DNA of 12,518 bases from an uncultured Acidimicrobiaceae bacterium (GTDB lineage Bacteria; Actinomycetota; Acidimicrobiia; Spongiisociales; UBA5794), in the NCBI GenBank assembly GCA_947258635.1, contig CAMYJM010000036.1, forward strand, positions 3,145 through 15,662, written 5' to 3'. Below the pieces are notes generated by a model. That model was not told the DNA's origin and did no database searches. It saw nothing but the letters and a program-made list of their open reading frames with translations. This document shows, in pieces, positions 7,001-12,518 of the stretch; the stretch's first letter is position 1; each line of letters begins with the position of its first letter. A program made the translations under genes and the position numbers.

Positions 7001-9409
7001 CGGTTCATTCACTACACCGGCCACATCAAGATGATGGCGGCGGCCCAGCCGTTCATCTCGGGAGCGATCAGCAAGTGCGTTGTCGGCAGCACCCTGTTGG
7101 CGACTGCAGACGGTCTCGTTCGGATTGAATCGCTGCACCAGGGCGAGTCGCCCGATTCGTTCCGCGATGAGGTCATGGAGGTCGCCTCGATCAACGGACC
7201 ACAGAAGACCGACGCGTTCTACTACGGCGGCGAGCGGCCCGTGCGCACAGCCACGTTGCGCTCGGGGCATCGAGTAACCGCCACACCGAACCATCGTTTA
7301 CTGACTGCGGCCGACGGCGATCTCGTCTGGCGGCGCCTCGATGAGATCCAACCCGGCGAGTATGTCGCGACGCACTACGGCTCGGACATTTGGGCGACTG
7401 TTCCAGCGCGATTCGATAGCTTTGTGGCGTCCGCTGCATACGGGAACCAGAAATCGGTGCGGATGCCGGAGGAGATGACTCCAGAGCTGGGATTCCTGCT
7501 CGGGGCCTATGTAGCCGAGGGTCATACCAGCCGTTCCAACTGGACTATCACCATCACGAACGCCGACGAGGGCGTGCTCGCTCGCGTTGCGGCAGCCTGG
7601 CAATCCGAATTCGACGTCGATGCGCGTATCGCCCGTTACGAAGGCAAGTGCCCGGGTGTCGTGGTTGCCTCGAAGGAGATCGTTGAGTTCTTCGACCACC
7701 TTGGTTGCGGCGAGCGTGCCGCAACCAAGCGGATCCCTGATGCCGTACTGCGATCACCAAAACCGGTGGTCCTGGCCTTCTTGCAGGGGCTGTTCCTCGA
7801 CGGATATGTCAGCGTCGACGCGACACTCGACCGGATGGCACTGTGTGTCGACTCGACCGGTCTGCTCGACGATCTTCAGGCCGTTCTCACCAACCTCGGC
7901 GTCGTGCACAGCCGGATCAGCAAGCACAACACGGAGTACGACAAGGACTTCGATGAGGTGTACGCAGCAGGCCGCGAAGCTCAGAAGCTCGCCCGGTTGG
8001 TGCCCTTCGCCGAAGCGGACAAGCGGGCTCGCCAGGACGAACTGCTCGACAGGTCGTACGCCCAGAGCACAGCCGACGTCGTCCCGGGCATCACACCTCG
8101 CGAGCTGTACGAGTTGATCCCTGCAGGCAAGTCGGGCAGGAACGGCTACGGCGTGCGGTCCGAGTTCGCCTTCCTTTGCGACCCGCGAACCAAGCACGTA
8201 TCCCGCCGTACGCTCGAGCGGATCGCAATGATCGCCGATGATGTCCTGCCGGAATGGTTGCTCACGGTGGTACGGGATCGTTTGCACTTCTCGCCTGTGA
8301 TCGGGGTCGAAGATGCCGGCACCCAAGAGGTGTACGACGTCTCCGTCCCGACCAATCACGCGTTCGTCGGCAATGGCATCGTCAATCACAACACGATCAA
8401 CATGCCCAACGAGGTGTCGATCGAAGACATCGAGGAGAGCTACCGGATGTCTTGGGAGCTCGGCCTCAAGGCAATGGCCCTCTACCGCGACGGCTCCAAG
8501 GCATCCCAGCCGCTGTCGGCGACCTCCGAGGAGGGCACCTCCGACGAGGAAGAAGAGGCGATCGAAGAGGCACTCGTTGTCGAGCAGCAGATCCACGGCG
8601 GCATGGTCCACCCCGGCATCTCCCCCACCGAGGCGTACTCGAACCTGCCCCGGCCAAGGTTCCTGCTTCCCGGGCGCCGTGATGGCTTCACCCAGGAGGC
8701 CCGCATCGGCGGTCACAAGCTGTTCATGCGCACCGGCGAGTACGAGGACGGCACCCTCGGTGAGCTGTTCCTCGACCTGGCCAAGGAAGGCGCCACCCTG
8801 CGCGGCATCTTGTCGTGCTTCGCCATCGCCGTCTCCAAGGGCCTCCAGTACGGCGTCCCCCTCGAGGAGTACGTCGACACGTTCACGTTCCAGACGTTCG
8901 AGCCCAGGGGCATCGTGGAGGGTCACCCCAACATCAAAATGGCCAACTCCATCGTCGACTACGTCTTTCGGGCGCTAGGCGTCGAGTACCTGCACCGCGA
9001 CGAGCTGGCCCAGGTGCCCCCGGAGCGAGTCGGTCTCCCCGAGCCCCCCAAGGGCGCTGCGGTGGACACCGGCTACCAGCCCGAACTGGTGGAGGCGATC
9101 ATGGAAGACGACATCGACGCCCAGAAGGCCGCCGCGGCATTCGTAGACCAGGTCGTGGACTTGCGGGACGGAGATTCGCCCACGGTGGTCCGCAACGGAA
9201 CCCTCGAAGCCGCTCCGGCGCCGCGGCCCGACGGCCCCGGCACTATGGCGGCAATGACCGCCACCGGCGTGCAAACGGCGGCGATCCAGGCGGTGCTGGC
9301 GGACAAGATGGGCGACGCCCCCCTGTGCGACACCTGCGGGCACATCACGGTCAGGAACGGGAGCTGCTACCGGTGCCTCAACTGCGGGGACTCGAAGGGG
9401 TGTAGCTGA
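4091..9409 (+). CDS. nrdJ: Adenosylcobalamin-dependent class II ribonucleotide reductase with two inteins
   Basis: Reduces ribonucleotides to deoxyribonucleotides, using vitamin B12 coenzyme as radical source, for DNA synthesis in the cytoplasm. The 1772-residue precursor carries in-frame inteins at residues 218-380 and 996-1434; the joined exteins (1-217, 381-995, 1435-1772) give 1170 residues. The family's active site is intact: NPCSEY at 588-593 (thiyl-radical Cys590, Glu592, Asn588), the redox pair Cys381 (in CFIQS) and Cys601 (in NTACNL), and the phosphate-binding TGTIGLLMDCDTTGVEP. After an acidic linker the C-terminal domain follows (VEGHPNIKMANSIVDYVF), then a Cys-rich tail (CDTCGH, CYRC, NCGDSKGCS) typical of the B12-dependent enzymes and thought to re-reduce the active site or bind zinc. 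The N-terminus has a short Lys/Ser-rich extension. The GTG start has a good Shine-Dalgarno. The gene stands alone behind its own NrdR-controlled promoter. Recognition is very secure; splicing is inferred from intact motifs. Confidence 0.97.
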   Translation: MAKTVVDIKSKTKSKSASKGAAGGTDDGAPRKGPGLRIERRFTAEGLSPYDTVQWSKRDSRITNPDGSVVFEMKDAEIPSAWSQVAADIMVSKYFRKAGVPVLDKKGNPTFDDAGKMITGSETSARQVIARLAETWRWWGEEHGYFADEESAQIFEDEIAYMLLHQMAAPNSPQWFNTGLHHKYGITGTAEGFWYVDPDTEEMVASPDSYSRPAPHACFPAGTKITVEGGTKAIETVEAGDSVLTHEGRYRKVTDTMARRVDEPLVRLNLLHRVPGRSLGRVVPKPLVATENHPILAFRKAVADGSDGSSVLKPEWIDAGKLEVGDVAVLPATASGAPRVGEYSIAGIGGIRRVAHSGMVYNLQVEEDESYVADGVVVHNCFIQSIDDDLVNPGGIMDLWVREARLFKFGSGTGTNFSNIRAVGEKLSGGGTSSGLMSFLRVGDRAAGAIRSGGTTRRAAKMVIVDADHPDIEAFIHWKAEEENKVKALIAAGYPSDFNGEAYATVSCQNSTNSVRLSNEFIEAVLEDREWHLTARTDGSVMKTVQARDLWHQIADAAWQCADPGVQFDTTIQEWHTSPAGGKIRATNPCSEYVFLDNTACNLASLNLVKFYDADTGTVDLDAYRHATRLWTMVLEISVTMAQFPSAEIAQGSYDYRTLGLGYANLGSLLMQMGIPYDSDEGRGIAGALTAILTGYAYATSAEMAEALGPFAKYEENAAAMLRVMRNHRKAAYNAGDGEFEGVSTHVMGIAPDVTPSDMLHEAQNAWNIAVKTGEQFGYRNAQATVLAPTGTIGLLMDCDTTGVEPDFALVKFKKLAGGGYFKIANQSIEPALRNLGYTEGQIEQIIDYVVGAMSLHRAPHINTASLIAKGLTIEDLNKIEAILPGVFELGFAFNQWTLGERTLQRLGFTPAQYNSPSFDMLRELGYSAQDVEEANDYVCGRQTIEGAPGLLEEHLPVFDCANRNGKLGERFIHYTGHIKMMAAAQPFISGAISKCVVGSTLLATADGLVRIESLHQGESPDSFRDEVMEVASINGPQKTDAFYYGGERPVRTATLRSGHRVTATPNHRLLTAADGDLVWRRLDEIQPGEYVATHYGSDIWATVPARFDSFVASAAYGNQKSVRMPEEMTPELGFLLGAYVAEGHTSRSNWTITITNADEGVLARVAAAWQSEFDVDARIARYEGKCPGVVVASKEIVEFFDHLGCGERAATKRIPDAVLRSPKPVVLAFLQGLFLDGYVSVDATLDRMALCVDSTGLLDDLQAVLTNLGVVHSRISKHNTEYDKDFDEVYAAGREAQKLARLVPFAEADKRARQDELLDRSYAQSTADVVPGITPRELYELIPAGKSGRNGYGVRSEFAFLCDPRTKHVSRRTLERIAMIADDVLPEWLLTVVRDRLHFSPVIGVEDAGTQEVYDVSVPTNHAFVGNGIVNHNTINMPNEVSIEDIEESYRMSWELGLKAMALYRDGSKASQPLSATSEEGTSDEEEEAIEEALVVEQQIHGGMVHPGISPTEAYSNLPRPRFLLPGRRDGFTQEARIGGHKLFMRTGEYEDGTLGELFLDLAKEGATLRGILSCFAIAVSKGLQYGVPLEEYVDTFTFQTFEPRGIVEGHPNIKMANSIVDYVFRALGVEYLHRDELAQVPPERVGLPEPPKGAAVDTGYQPELVEAIMEDDIDAQKAAAAFVDQVVDLRDGDSPTVVRNGTLEAAPAPRPDGPGTMAAMTATGVQTAAIQAVLADKMGDAPLCDTCGHITVRNGSCYRCLNCGDSKGCS
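4742..5230 (+). mobile_element. Intein 1 in nrdJ: mini-intein of 163 residues
   Basis: Precursor residues 218-380. It starts with Cys (CFPAGTKI, block A) after the extein APHA, has the block B signature TENHPIL (Thr290, His293), and ends YVADGVVVHN with the penultimate His and terminal Asn needed for Asn cyclisation. The next residue is extein Cys381, the +1 nucleophile. All splicing residues are present, so it should be active. No LAGLIDADG motif or extra domain fits between blocks B and F, so this is a splicing-only mini-intein that cannot home by itself. Removing it restores PHACFIQS, the conserved sequence at the redox cysteine of class II reductases. Confidence 0.95.
7076..8392 (+). mobile_element. 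Intein 2 in nrdJ: 439 residues with LAGLIDADG endonuclease domain
   Basis: Precursor residues 996-1434. It begins CVVGSTLLAT after extein SGAISK, has block B TPNH (Thr1065, His1068), and ends VGNGIVNHN with the His-Asn pair; the +1 residue is extein Thr1435 (TINMPNEV). A homing-endonuclease domain fills the middle. Motif 1 is LGFLLGAYVAEG (1133-1144) with Glu1143 as metal-binding acid. Motif 2 is LQGLFLDG (1231-1238), which is one residue short between its Gly and Asp compared with the usual LAGLIDADG helix, so cleavage activity is doubtful. After motif 2 comes a basic, helical stretch (to about 1400) that may help recognise DNA. Splicing residues are intact. The insertion point is a strictly conserved loop of the reductase barrel, the kind of site inteins favour. 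Codons are less G/C-ending than in the flanking exteins. Confidence 0.95.
7478..8290 (+). other. Homing-endonuclease domain inside intein 2
   Basis: A DOD-type LAGLIDADG domain nested in the intein frame, roughly precursor residues 1130-1400. Motif 1 (7487-7522) encodes GAYVAEG, with Glu replacing the usual Asp, a change seen in active family members. Motif 2 (7781-7804) encodes GLFLDG, where the family usually has four residues between Gly and the acid. Such a domain would cut an intein-free nrdJ at the SGAISK/TINMP site and so spread the intein. Domain limits are approximate. Confidence 0.75.
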
Positions 9410-9432
9410 CAGAGGGGGCACGCTGGGAGCGA

Positions 9433-9490
9433 CACATGTGACAGGACCATACGGCATCTGTTGCACACCCAGGCCACAGCTGTGACAGGA
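9433..9490. repeat. Twin palindromes each followed by ACAGGA, after nrdJ
   Basis: CACATGTG (9433-9440) and CACAGCTGTG (9475-9484) are perfect palindromes, and each is followed directly by acagga, so TGTGACAGGA recurs at 9437-9446 and 9481-9490. They lie between the nrdJ stop and the nrdJ relic. They could be paired protein-binding sites or remains of a promoter of the lost downstream copy; no T-run supports termination. Confidence 0.4.
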
Positions 9491-9612
9491 GCACAGTGTC
9501 TGGCTGGTGCACCGGATCTTGAGCGTATCGATTGCCACGTGTCGCCGTCGGCGGACACCTCATAGCTCGATATGCCTGCGATGCGTCGCTCAGCCCGGGC
9601 TCCGGGCCACGC

Positions 9613-9744
9613 GGCATGATGGAGGGCCACCCAACGTCAAGATGGCCAACTCCATCGTCGACTACGTGTTTCCGGGCACTCGGCGTCGAGTACCTCCACT
9701 GCGCCGGCCTGGCCCCGGTGCCACCGCAGCGTGTCGGACGCCCG
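9613..9744 (+). pseudogene. Broken fragment of a second nrdJ 3' region
   Basis: These 130 bases align with nrdJ 8909-9040 at roughly four of five positions by hand alignment. The translated pieces read VKMANSIVDYVF and then FRALGVEYLHCAGLAPVPPQRVG, against IKMANSIVDYVF and FRALGVEYLHRDELAQVPPERVG in nrdJ. One base is lost near 9632 and one gained near 9672, so the two pieces lie in different frames and cannot be read through as nrdJ. In the first piece most differences are silent (ggt/ggc, aaa/aag, gtc/gtg) and one is conservative (Ile to Val), so the copy diverged as a working gene before it decayed. It is a relic of a paralogous or foreign nrdJ rather than a fresh duplication. Its right end meets the stop codon of the minus-strand gene. 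Nothing recognisable as nrdJ flanks it. Confidence 0.85.
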
Positions 9745-9746
9745 AC

Positions 9747-10853
9747 CTATGTCGACGCCGTGGGCCGATAGGTGCCCCGGACTCGCCGGTAGCTCTGGCG
9801 AAGTCGATCGATGGCACGTCCTTCGCCGTCGTCGTACGCCGGGAGCGGCAGGGGGCGGGCCGCCACACCTTCCGCCGCCTCGGGATCGAGGAACCGGGAC
9901 GACAGGTAGTCGAAGATCGTTCCCCCTGGGCCGCCACGTCCGGTGAGGCGATATCGGCGCTCCAAGCCGGATGGGTCAATCAACGTCACATCGGCGCTGC
10001 CGGCGGCCTCAGCGAGTCCCATCCGGTCGGTGAACTCGGCCCAATTGCCCCCGTTGGGCAGGAGGTACATTGTGTCGACTGGATCTTCGATCGCCAACGT
10101 CGGGGTCAGGCGGCCGACGACTCTCTTGACGACCTTGTCGTCGTAGCATTCGCTGGCCTGGAACAGCATCTGCTCATGGAGCGATAGCGTCAGGGTGGCA
10201 CTGAACGCAACACGCCGGCGAACGTCCATCAGTCGGTTCCGCTCTGCGGAATCAACATCAGGCAAAGCCATTCCGATCCTGTGGGCGGCCTGATACAGCC
10301 GGAACGCTTGGAGCACGAGTCCCTGGGGATCGAGGGGAGAGCCCCCATAACCCTCCCGTTGCGGCGCAGCTAGGCCATCCTCGCCTGCATGCTCGGCTTC
10401 GAGATAGCGATTGAACACGGGTACCAGCGACCCGTACGCCTGCAAGTTGCCCCATTGGATTGCTAGCCGCAGGGTGCGCAGGGTCCCATAGAAGCGAAAG
10501 GGGTTGCGGATGAACTCGGTTGCCAGAACGCGTACCTGGCCACTGAGCGCCGGCGCTCCTTGGGTGTCACGGCGAATATCGGCGAGCGCGTTCAGGTCGA
10601 AGTAGCGCAGAGAGCGCATCGTCGCCTCCATCCGAGCCAGCTGACTGCCGACCGTGCGGGAGGCGTGCTTGGCATAGGTAAGCAGCGATGGCACGGCTGG
10701 TTCACCCATGTAGCCGGCGAATGCTCTGTCGAGCTCATGGAGCGCCTCGTTGACAATGACGTTGGCGGCCCGCCCCGACAGCGTGGCGGCACCCGGCTTC
10801 CAGTCGAGCGATTCCGAGAGATCCCGGATCGGTCGTGGTGTGAAGGCTGTCAC
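9747..10853 (-). CDS. Unrecognised 368-residue cytoplasmic protein
   Basis: I do not recognise this family. The long frame, even codon use and globular-looking product indicate a real gene. No signal peptide or membrane segment is visible. The N-terminal two thirds look mostly helical, with many Arg/Leu/Ala residues and several Tyr/Phe-rich patches (IRNPFRFYGTLRTLRLAIQWGN, residues about 115-136). The last third looks more beta-like, with a Gly-rich turn (LTGRGGPGG) and an acidic YDDGEG near the end. A single cysteine is seen (SECYDD). The GTG start at 10853 overlaps, as GTGA, the stop of a short upstream frame (ATG at 10900, 16 codons) and has no Shine-Dalgarno, so start by coupling or without a leader is possible. 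The racemase lies upstream on the same strand, about 250 bases away. The stop sits three bases from the nrdJ relic, so the gene end may mark an old junction. Confidence 0.75.
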   Translation of the reverse strand: MTAFTPRPIRDLSESLDWKPGAATLSGRAANVIVNEALHELDRAFAGYMGEPAVPSLLTYAKHASRTVGSQLARMEATMRSLRYFDLNALADIRRDTQGAPALSGQVRVLATEFIRNPFRFYGTLRTLRLAIQWGNLQAYGSLVPVFNRYLEAEHAGEDGLAAPQREGYGGSPLDPQGLVLQAFRLYQAAHRIGMALPDVDSAERNRLMDVRRRVAFSATLTLSLHEQMLFQASECYDDKVVKRVVGRLTPTLAIEDPVDTMYLLPNGGNWAEFTDRMGLAEAAGSADVTLIDPSGLERRYRLTGRGGPGGTIFDYLSSRFLDPEAAEGVAARPLPLPAYDDGEGRAIDRLRQSYRRVRGTYRPTAST

Positions 10854-10870
10854 CGGGTCACGGTAGCGAC

Positions 10871-10916
10871 CCGGGTTGGTGAGGCGACTCCGTCAGTCAT
10901 GGCACCGGGTTGGTGA
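10871..10916. repeat. 12-bp direct repeat upstream of the 368-residue gene
   Basis: CCGGGTTGGTGA occurs at 10871-10882 and 10905-10916, 34 bp apart, in the short gap before the GTG at 10853 of the minus-strand gene. The spacing is close to three helical turns, so a paired operator is possible, but no known factor is recognised. Confidence 0.4.
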
Positions 10917-11068
10917 TGCTTGTCCCGCCGACGGCTCGGCCCGCGGAAGTGAGTCGGCAGTTCTCGTCGGCGAGAAGGTGGACATTGATTCGGGCCCATA
11001 GAGCGGTGACATAGCGGGTGTTCACCAAGACCGCGCAAGCGGATCGGAATCAACACGTGCGGTCCCGG

Positions 11069-11090
11069 GCCGGGCAGTCCTCCACCCGGC
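11069..11090 (-). terminator. Weak hairpin after the racemase gene
   Basis: gccggg (11069-11074) and cccggc (11085-11090) form a six-base stem with a 10-base loop, 12 bases past the racemase stop on the minus strand. No U-tract follows, so this is only a possible terminator. Confidence 0.25.
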
Positions 11091-11101
11091 TCCAGCCCCG
11101 G

Positions 11102-12250
11102 CTACACCACTCGCCTGGCGAGCAACGGGTTGAGCTTGGTCACGAGCCAGTAATCCCGCTCGAGGCCGGTCCGGCGCGCCAGCTCGATGGGCGTGATCTC
11201 TTCCCTGTCCGGCCCGACCAGCGTGGCGATGTCGCCGACGGCGACGGTCTTGTCCTCGCCAACCTCGATGATCGTGTGGTTGGAGCTGACGAGGCCGATC
11301 ACGGGATAGAGTCGCTCCCCGACCAGGACATGGGCATTGCCGGCGGCGTCCTTGGGGTAGCCGTCGGTGTGCCCTACCGGGATCGTCGCGATCCACGTCG
11401 GGCGCTCGGCCCGGTAACGGTGATGGAAGCTGACGCCTTCCCCGGTCTGCAGTTGCTCGACACGCACGAGGCGGGCCCTCAGGCGGAACACGGGACGCAG
11501 ATCCATGATCGGATTGCCGGCGGGGTCGGTGCGGTATTCGTTCAGCCCGTAGATCGCTCCACCGGGGCGGATCAGATCGAGCGCATTCACCTCCGGTGAG
11601 CGCACCAGCTGATCCGAGGGGGCCCCATGGAGGACCCCGAGATCGACCCCCCGGGCCTGCACATCGGCAACGACGGCCAGGAACCGGCGCAGGTGCTCGC
11701 GATCGAACACCTCCCCATCGCGGATGGCTCCCGAGAACATGGTGTAAGCGCCTTCGATTTTGACCGCACCGGAGGCGGCGAGGCCGGCAATCCAATCCGC
11801 GGCTCGCCCGTACGGCATCCCGATGCGGTGCATACCCGTGTCGACGAACACATGCACCGGGACGGGCCCTCCGCTGCGGCGCGCCAGATCCGCCAACAGC
11901 TCCGCGGAGTCGTCGTGAAAGGGAGTCAACCTGACGCCGAGACCGATCAGCATCTCCGCCTCGTCACCCGCAACGTGGGCCATCAACAGGATCGGCTTGG
12001 TCACCCCGGCCTCGCGAAGCGCAACCGCTTCTCCCACCCGGACCACGGCGAGCCCGACGACCTCGTCCATCGAATCCAGGATCGGGCCGGCTGCGGCGAT
12101 TCCGATGCCATTGGCGTTGTTCTTGGCGACCGCCAGCAGCGGACGCCCGCCGTAGCGGTGCAGCTCCCGGACGTTGTGCCGCAGCGCGTCCTCGATCACC
12201 TCGACCCACGGATCGAAGTTGCCTGCTCCCAGCGACGAGTTGCTATGCAT
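11102..12250 (-). CDS. Alanine racemase-family fold-type III PLP enzyme with altered catalytic site
   Basis: PLP-dependent amino-acid racemase or relative, 382 residues, close to the usual alanine racemase length; cytoplasmic. The ATG at 12250 is preferred over a GTG 24 bases upstream because GGAAG lies 7 bases before it. Seen: the N-terminal barrel with the PLP lysine in AVAKNNANG (Lys43), VDTGMHRIGMP, and the PLP-contacting Arg228 in IRPGGAIYG, then the C-terminal beta domain. In well-studied alanine racemases the second catalytic base is Tyr in GYADG; here the motif is GHTDGYP with His294 in its place. The CMDQ motif is replaced by VSSNH (321-325), and the Tyr of the KANAYG motif is Asn47. 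These changes fall together, so the protein belongs to a divergent subgroup whose substrate may not be alanine, or which uses His as base. No signal peptide is visible. Family placement is secure; substrate is unknown, so no gene symbol is given. Confidence 0.88.
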   Translation of the reverse strand: MHSNSSLGAGNFDPWVEVIEDALRHNVRELHRYGGRPLLAVAKNNANGIGIAAAGPILDSMDEVVGLAVVRVGEAVALREAGVTKPILLMAHVAGDEAEMLIGLGVRLTPFHDDSAELLADLARRSGGPVPVHVFVDTGMHRIGMPYGRAADWIAGLAASGAVKIEGAYTMFSGAIRDGEVFDREHLRRFLAVVADVQARGVDLGVLHGAPSDQLVRSPEVNALDLIRPGGAIYGLNEYRTDPAGNPIMDLRPVFRLRARLVRVEQLQTGEGVSFHHRYRAERPTWIATIPVGHTDGYPKDAAGNAHVLVGERLYPVIGLVSSNHTIIEVGEDKTVAVGDIATLVGPDREEITPIELARRTGLERDYWLVTKLNPLLARRVV

Positions 12251-12281
12251 CGCACTGCTTCCAGATGCCTTCACCGCAATC

Positions 12282-12300
12282 GACCAGGCTAGGTCTGGTC
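12282..12300. repeat. Inverted repeat upstream of the racemase gene
   Basis: gaccag (12282-12287) and ctggtc (12295-12300) are perfectly complementary around seven bases, some 30-50 bases upstream of the racemase ATG. This could be an operator or the 5' end of a leader hairpin. Confidence 0.3.
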
Positions 12301-12311
12301 CGCCTCACATG

Positions 12312-12518
12312 TCAGCCGCCACTCAACACTGCGCCCGGCTGGTTCAGGCACAGCCAGTCCGTGAGACGTTCGGACCGCACCCGCTCCAGCGCCCCACCTG
12401 CCAGGCGATCCGGCTCGCCTCACTCAGGCGCTCCAACTCCGCCTGGTTTTGCCCGACCGCGAAGGGCTCGGCCGGAGCAATATCACGACACGTTGTGATC
12501 GCCAGTACGATCCTGATT
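12312..12518 (-). pseudogene. Possible end of another minus-strand gene or a frameshifted remnant
   Basis: Read from the right edge on the minus strand, one frame is open for 57 residues (IRIVLAITTCRD..., with QNQAELERLSEASRIAW) and stops at 12344. A second frame, offset from it, ends ALERVRSERLTDWLCLNQPG and stops at 12312. Each half looks protein-like, which suggests one coding region broken by a frameshift, but both are short and no family is recognised. It would precede the racemase on the same strand. The plus-strand frame over the same bases is Pro/Arg/Ser-rich and unconvincing. Confidence 0.25.

Noticed and set aside
5198..7294. 698-codon open frame on the minus strand opposite nrdJ
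   Set aside because: It is the antisense shadow of the G/C-ending codons of nrdJ; its product is Val/Ala/Gly/Asp/His repetitive with no domain, and the plus strand is certain.
7754..8926. 390-codon minus-strand frame crossing the end of intein 2
   Set aside because: It also mirrors nrdJ and intein codons, crosses the intein/extein boundary without regard to it, and has no recognisable domain.
11018..11795. Long frames on both strands within the racemase gene
   Set aside because: Shadows of the racemase, whose PLP motifs fix the true frame.

Overview
The window is GC-rich, with strongly G/C-ending codons in its main gene. It looks like chromosomal DNA of a free-living actinobacterium; Acidimicrobiia-like is my guess. 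This rests on base composition, a class II ribonucleotide reductase with NrdR-type operators, and the style of the secreted protein. No rRNA, tRNA, CRISPR array or insertion sequence was seen.

Left part (1-3420, plus strand): the tail of a small, probably membrane-anchored protein, then about 690 bases without a convincing gene, then a 775-residue secreted mosaic protein. That protein has a signal peptide, a LamG-type fold, a C-type lectin-like domain, a short Asp-rich 'IKPGSDPNSIN' module and a fibrinogen-like C-terminus. A strong GC hairpin follows it.

Centre (3420-9409, plus strand): a 500-base apparently empty stretch leads into a compact control region. It holds a -35/-10 promoter, an inverted repeat over the -10, two NrdR boxes exactly 32 bp apart, a perfect DnaA box in the leader and a good Shine-Dalgarno. 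It drives nrdJ, the adenosylcobalamin-dependent ribonucleotide reductase, whose 1772-codon frame is interrupted in phase by two inteins. Intein 1 is a 163-residue mini-intein placed directly before the redox-active cysteine of the reductase. Intein 2 is 439 residues and carries a LAGLIDADG homing-endonuclease domain whose second motif is one residue short. Splicing would leave a reductase of 1170 residues.

Right part (9410-12518): just after nrdJ lies a broken 130-bp copy of the nrdJ 3' region (9613-9744), with frameshifts but mostly silent differences, so it is a relic of a second, diverged nrdJ. Two minus-strand genes follow: an unrecognised 368-residue protein whose stop codon lies beside the relic, and a fold-type III PLP racemase of the alanine racemase family. 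The racemase keeps the PLP lysine but has His where the family has its catalytic Tyr. The right edge may hold the end of another minus-strand gene or a remnant.

The genes do not form one pathway. nrdJ stands alone under its own dNTP/replication-type control, and the racemase and the unknown protein are only loosely linked. The most notable content is the double-intein nrdJ, its operator layout and the nrdJ relic behind it.
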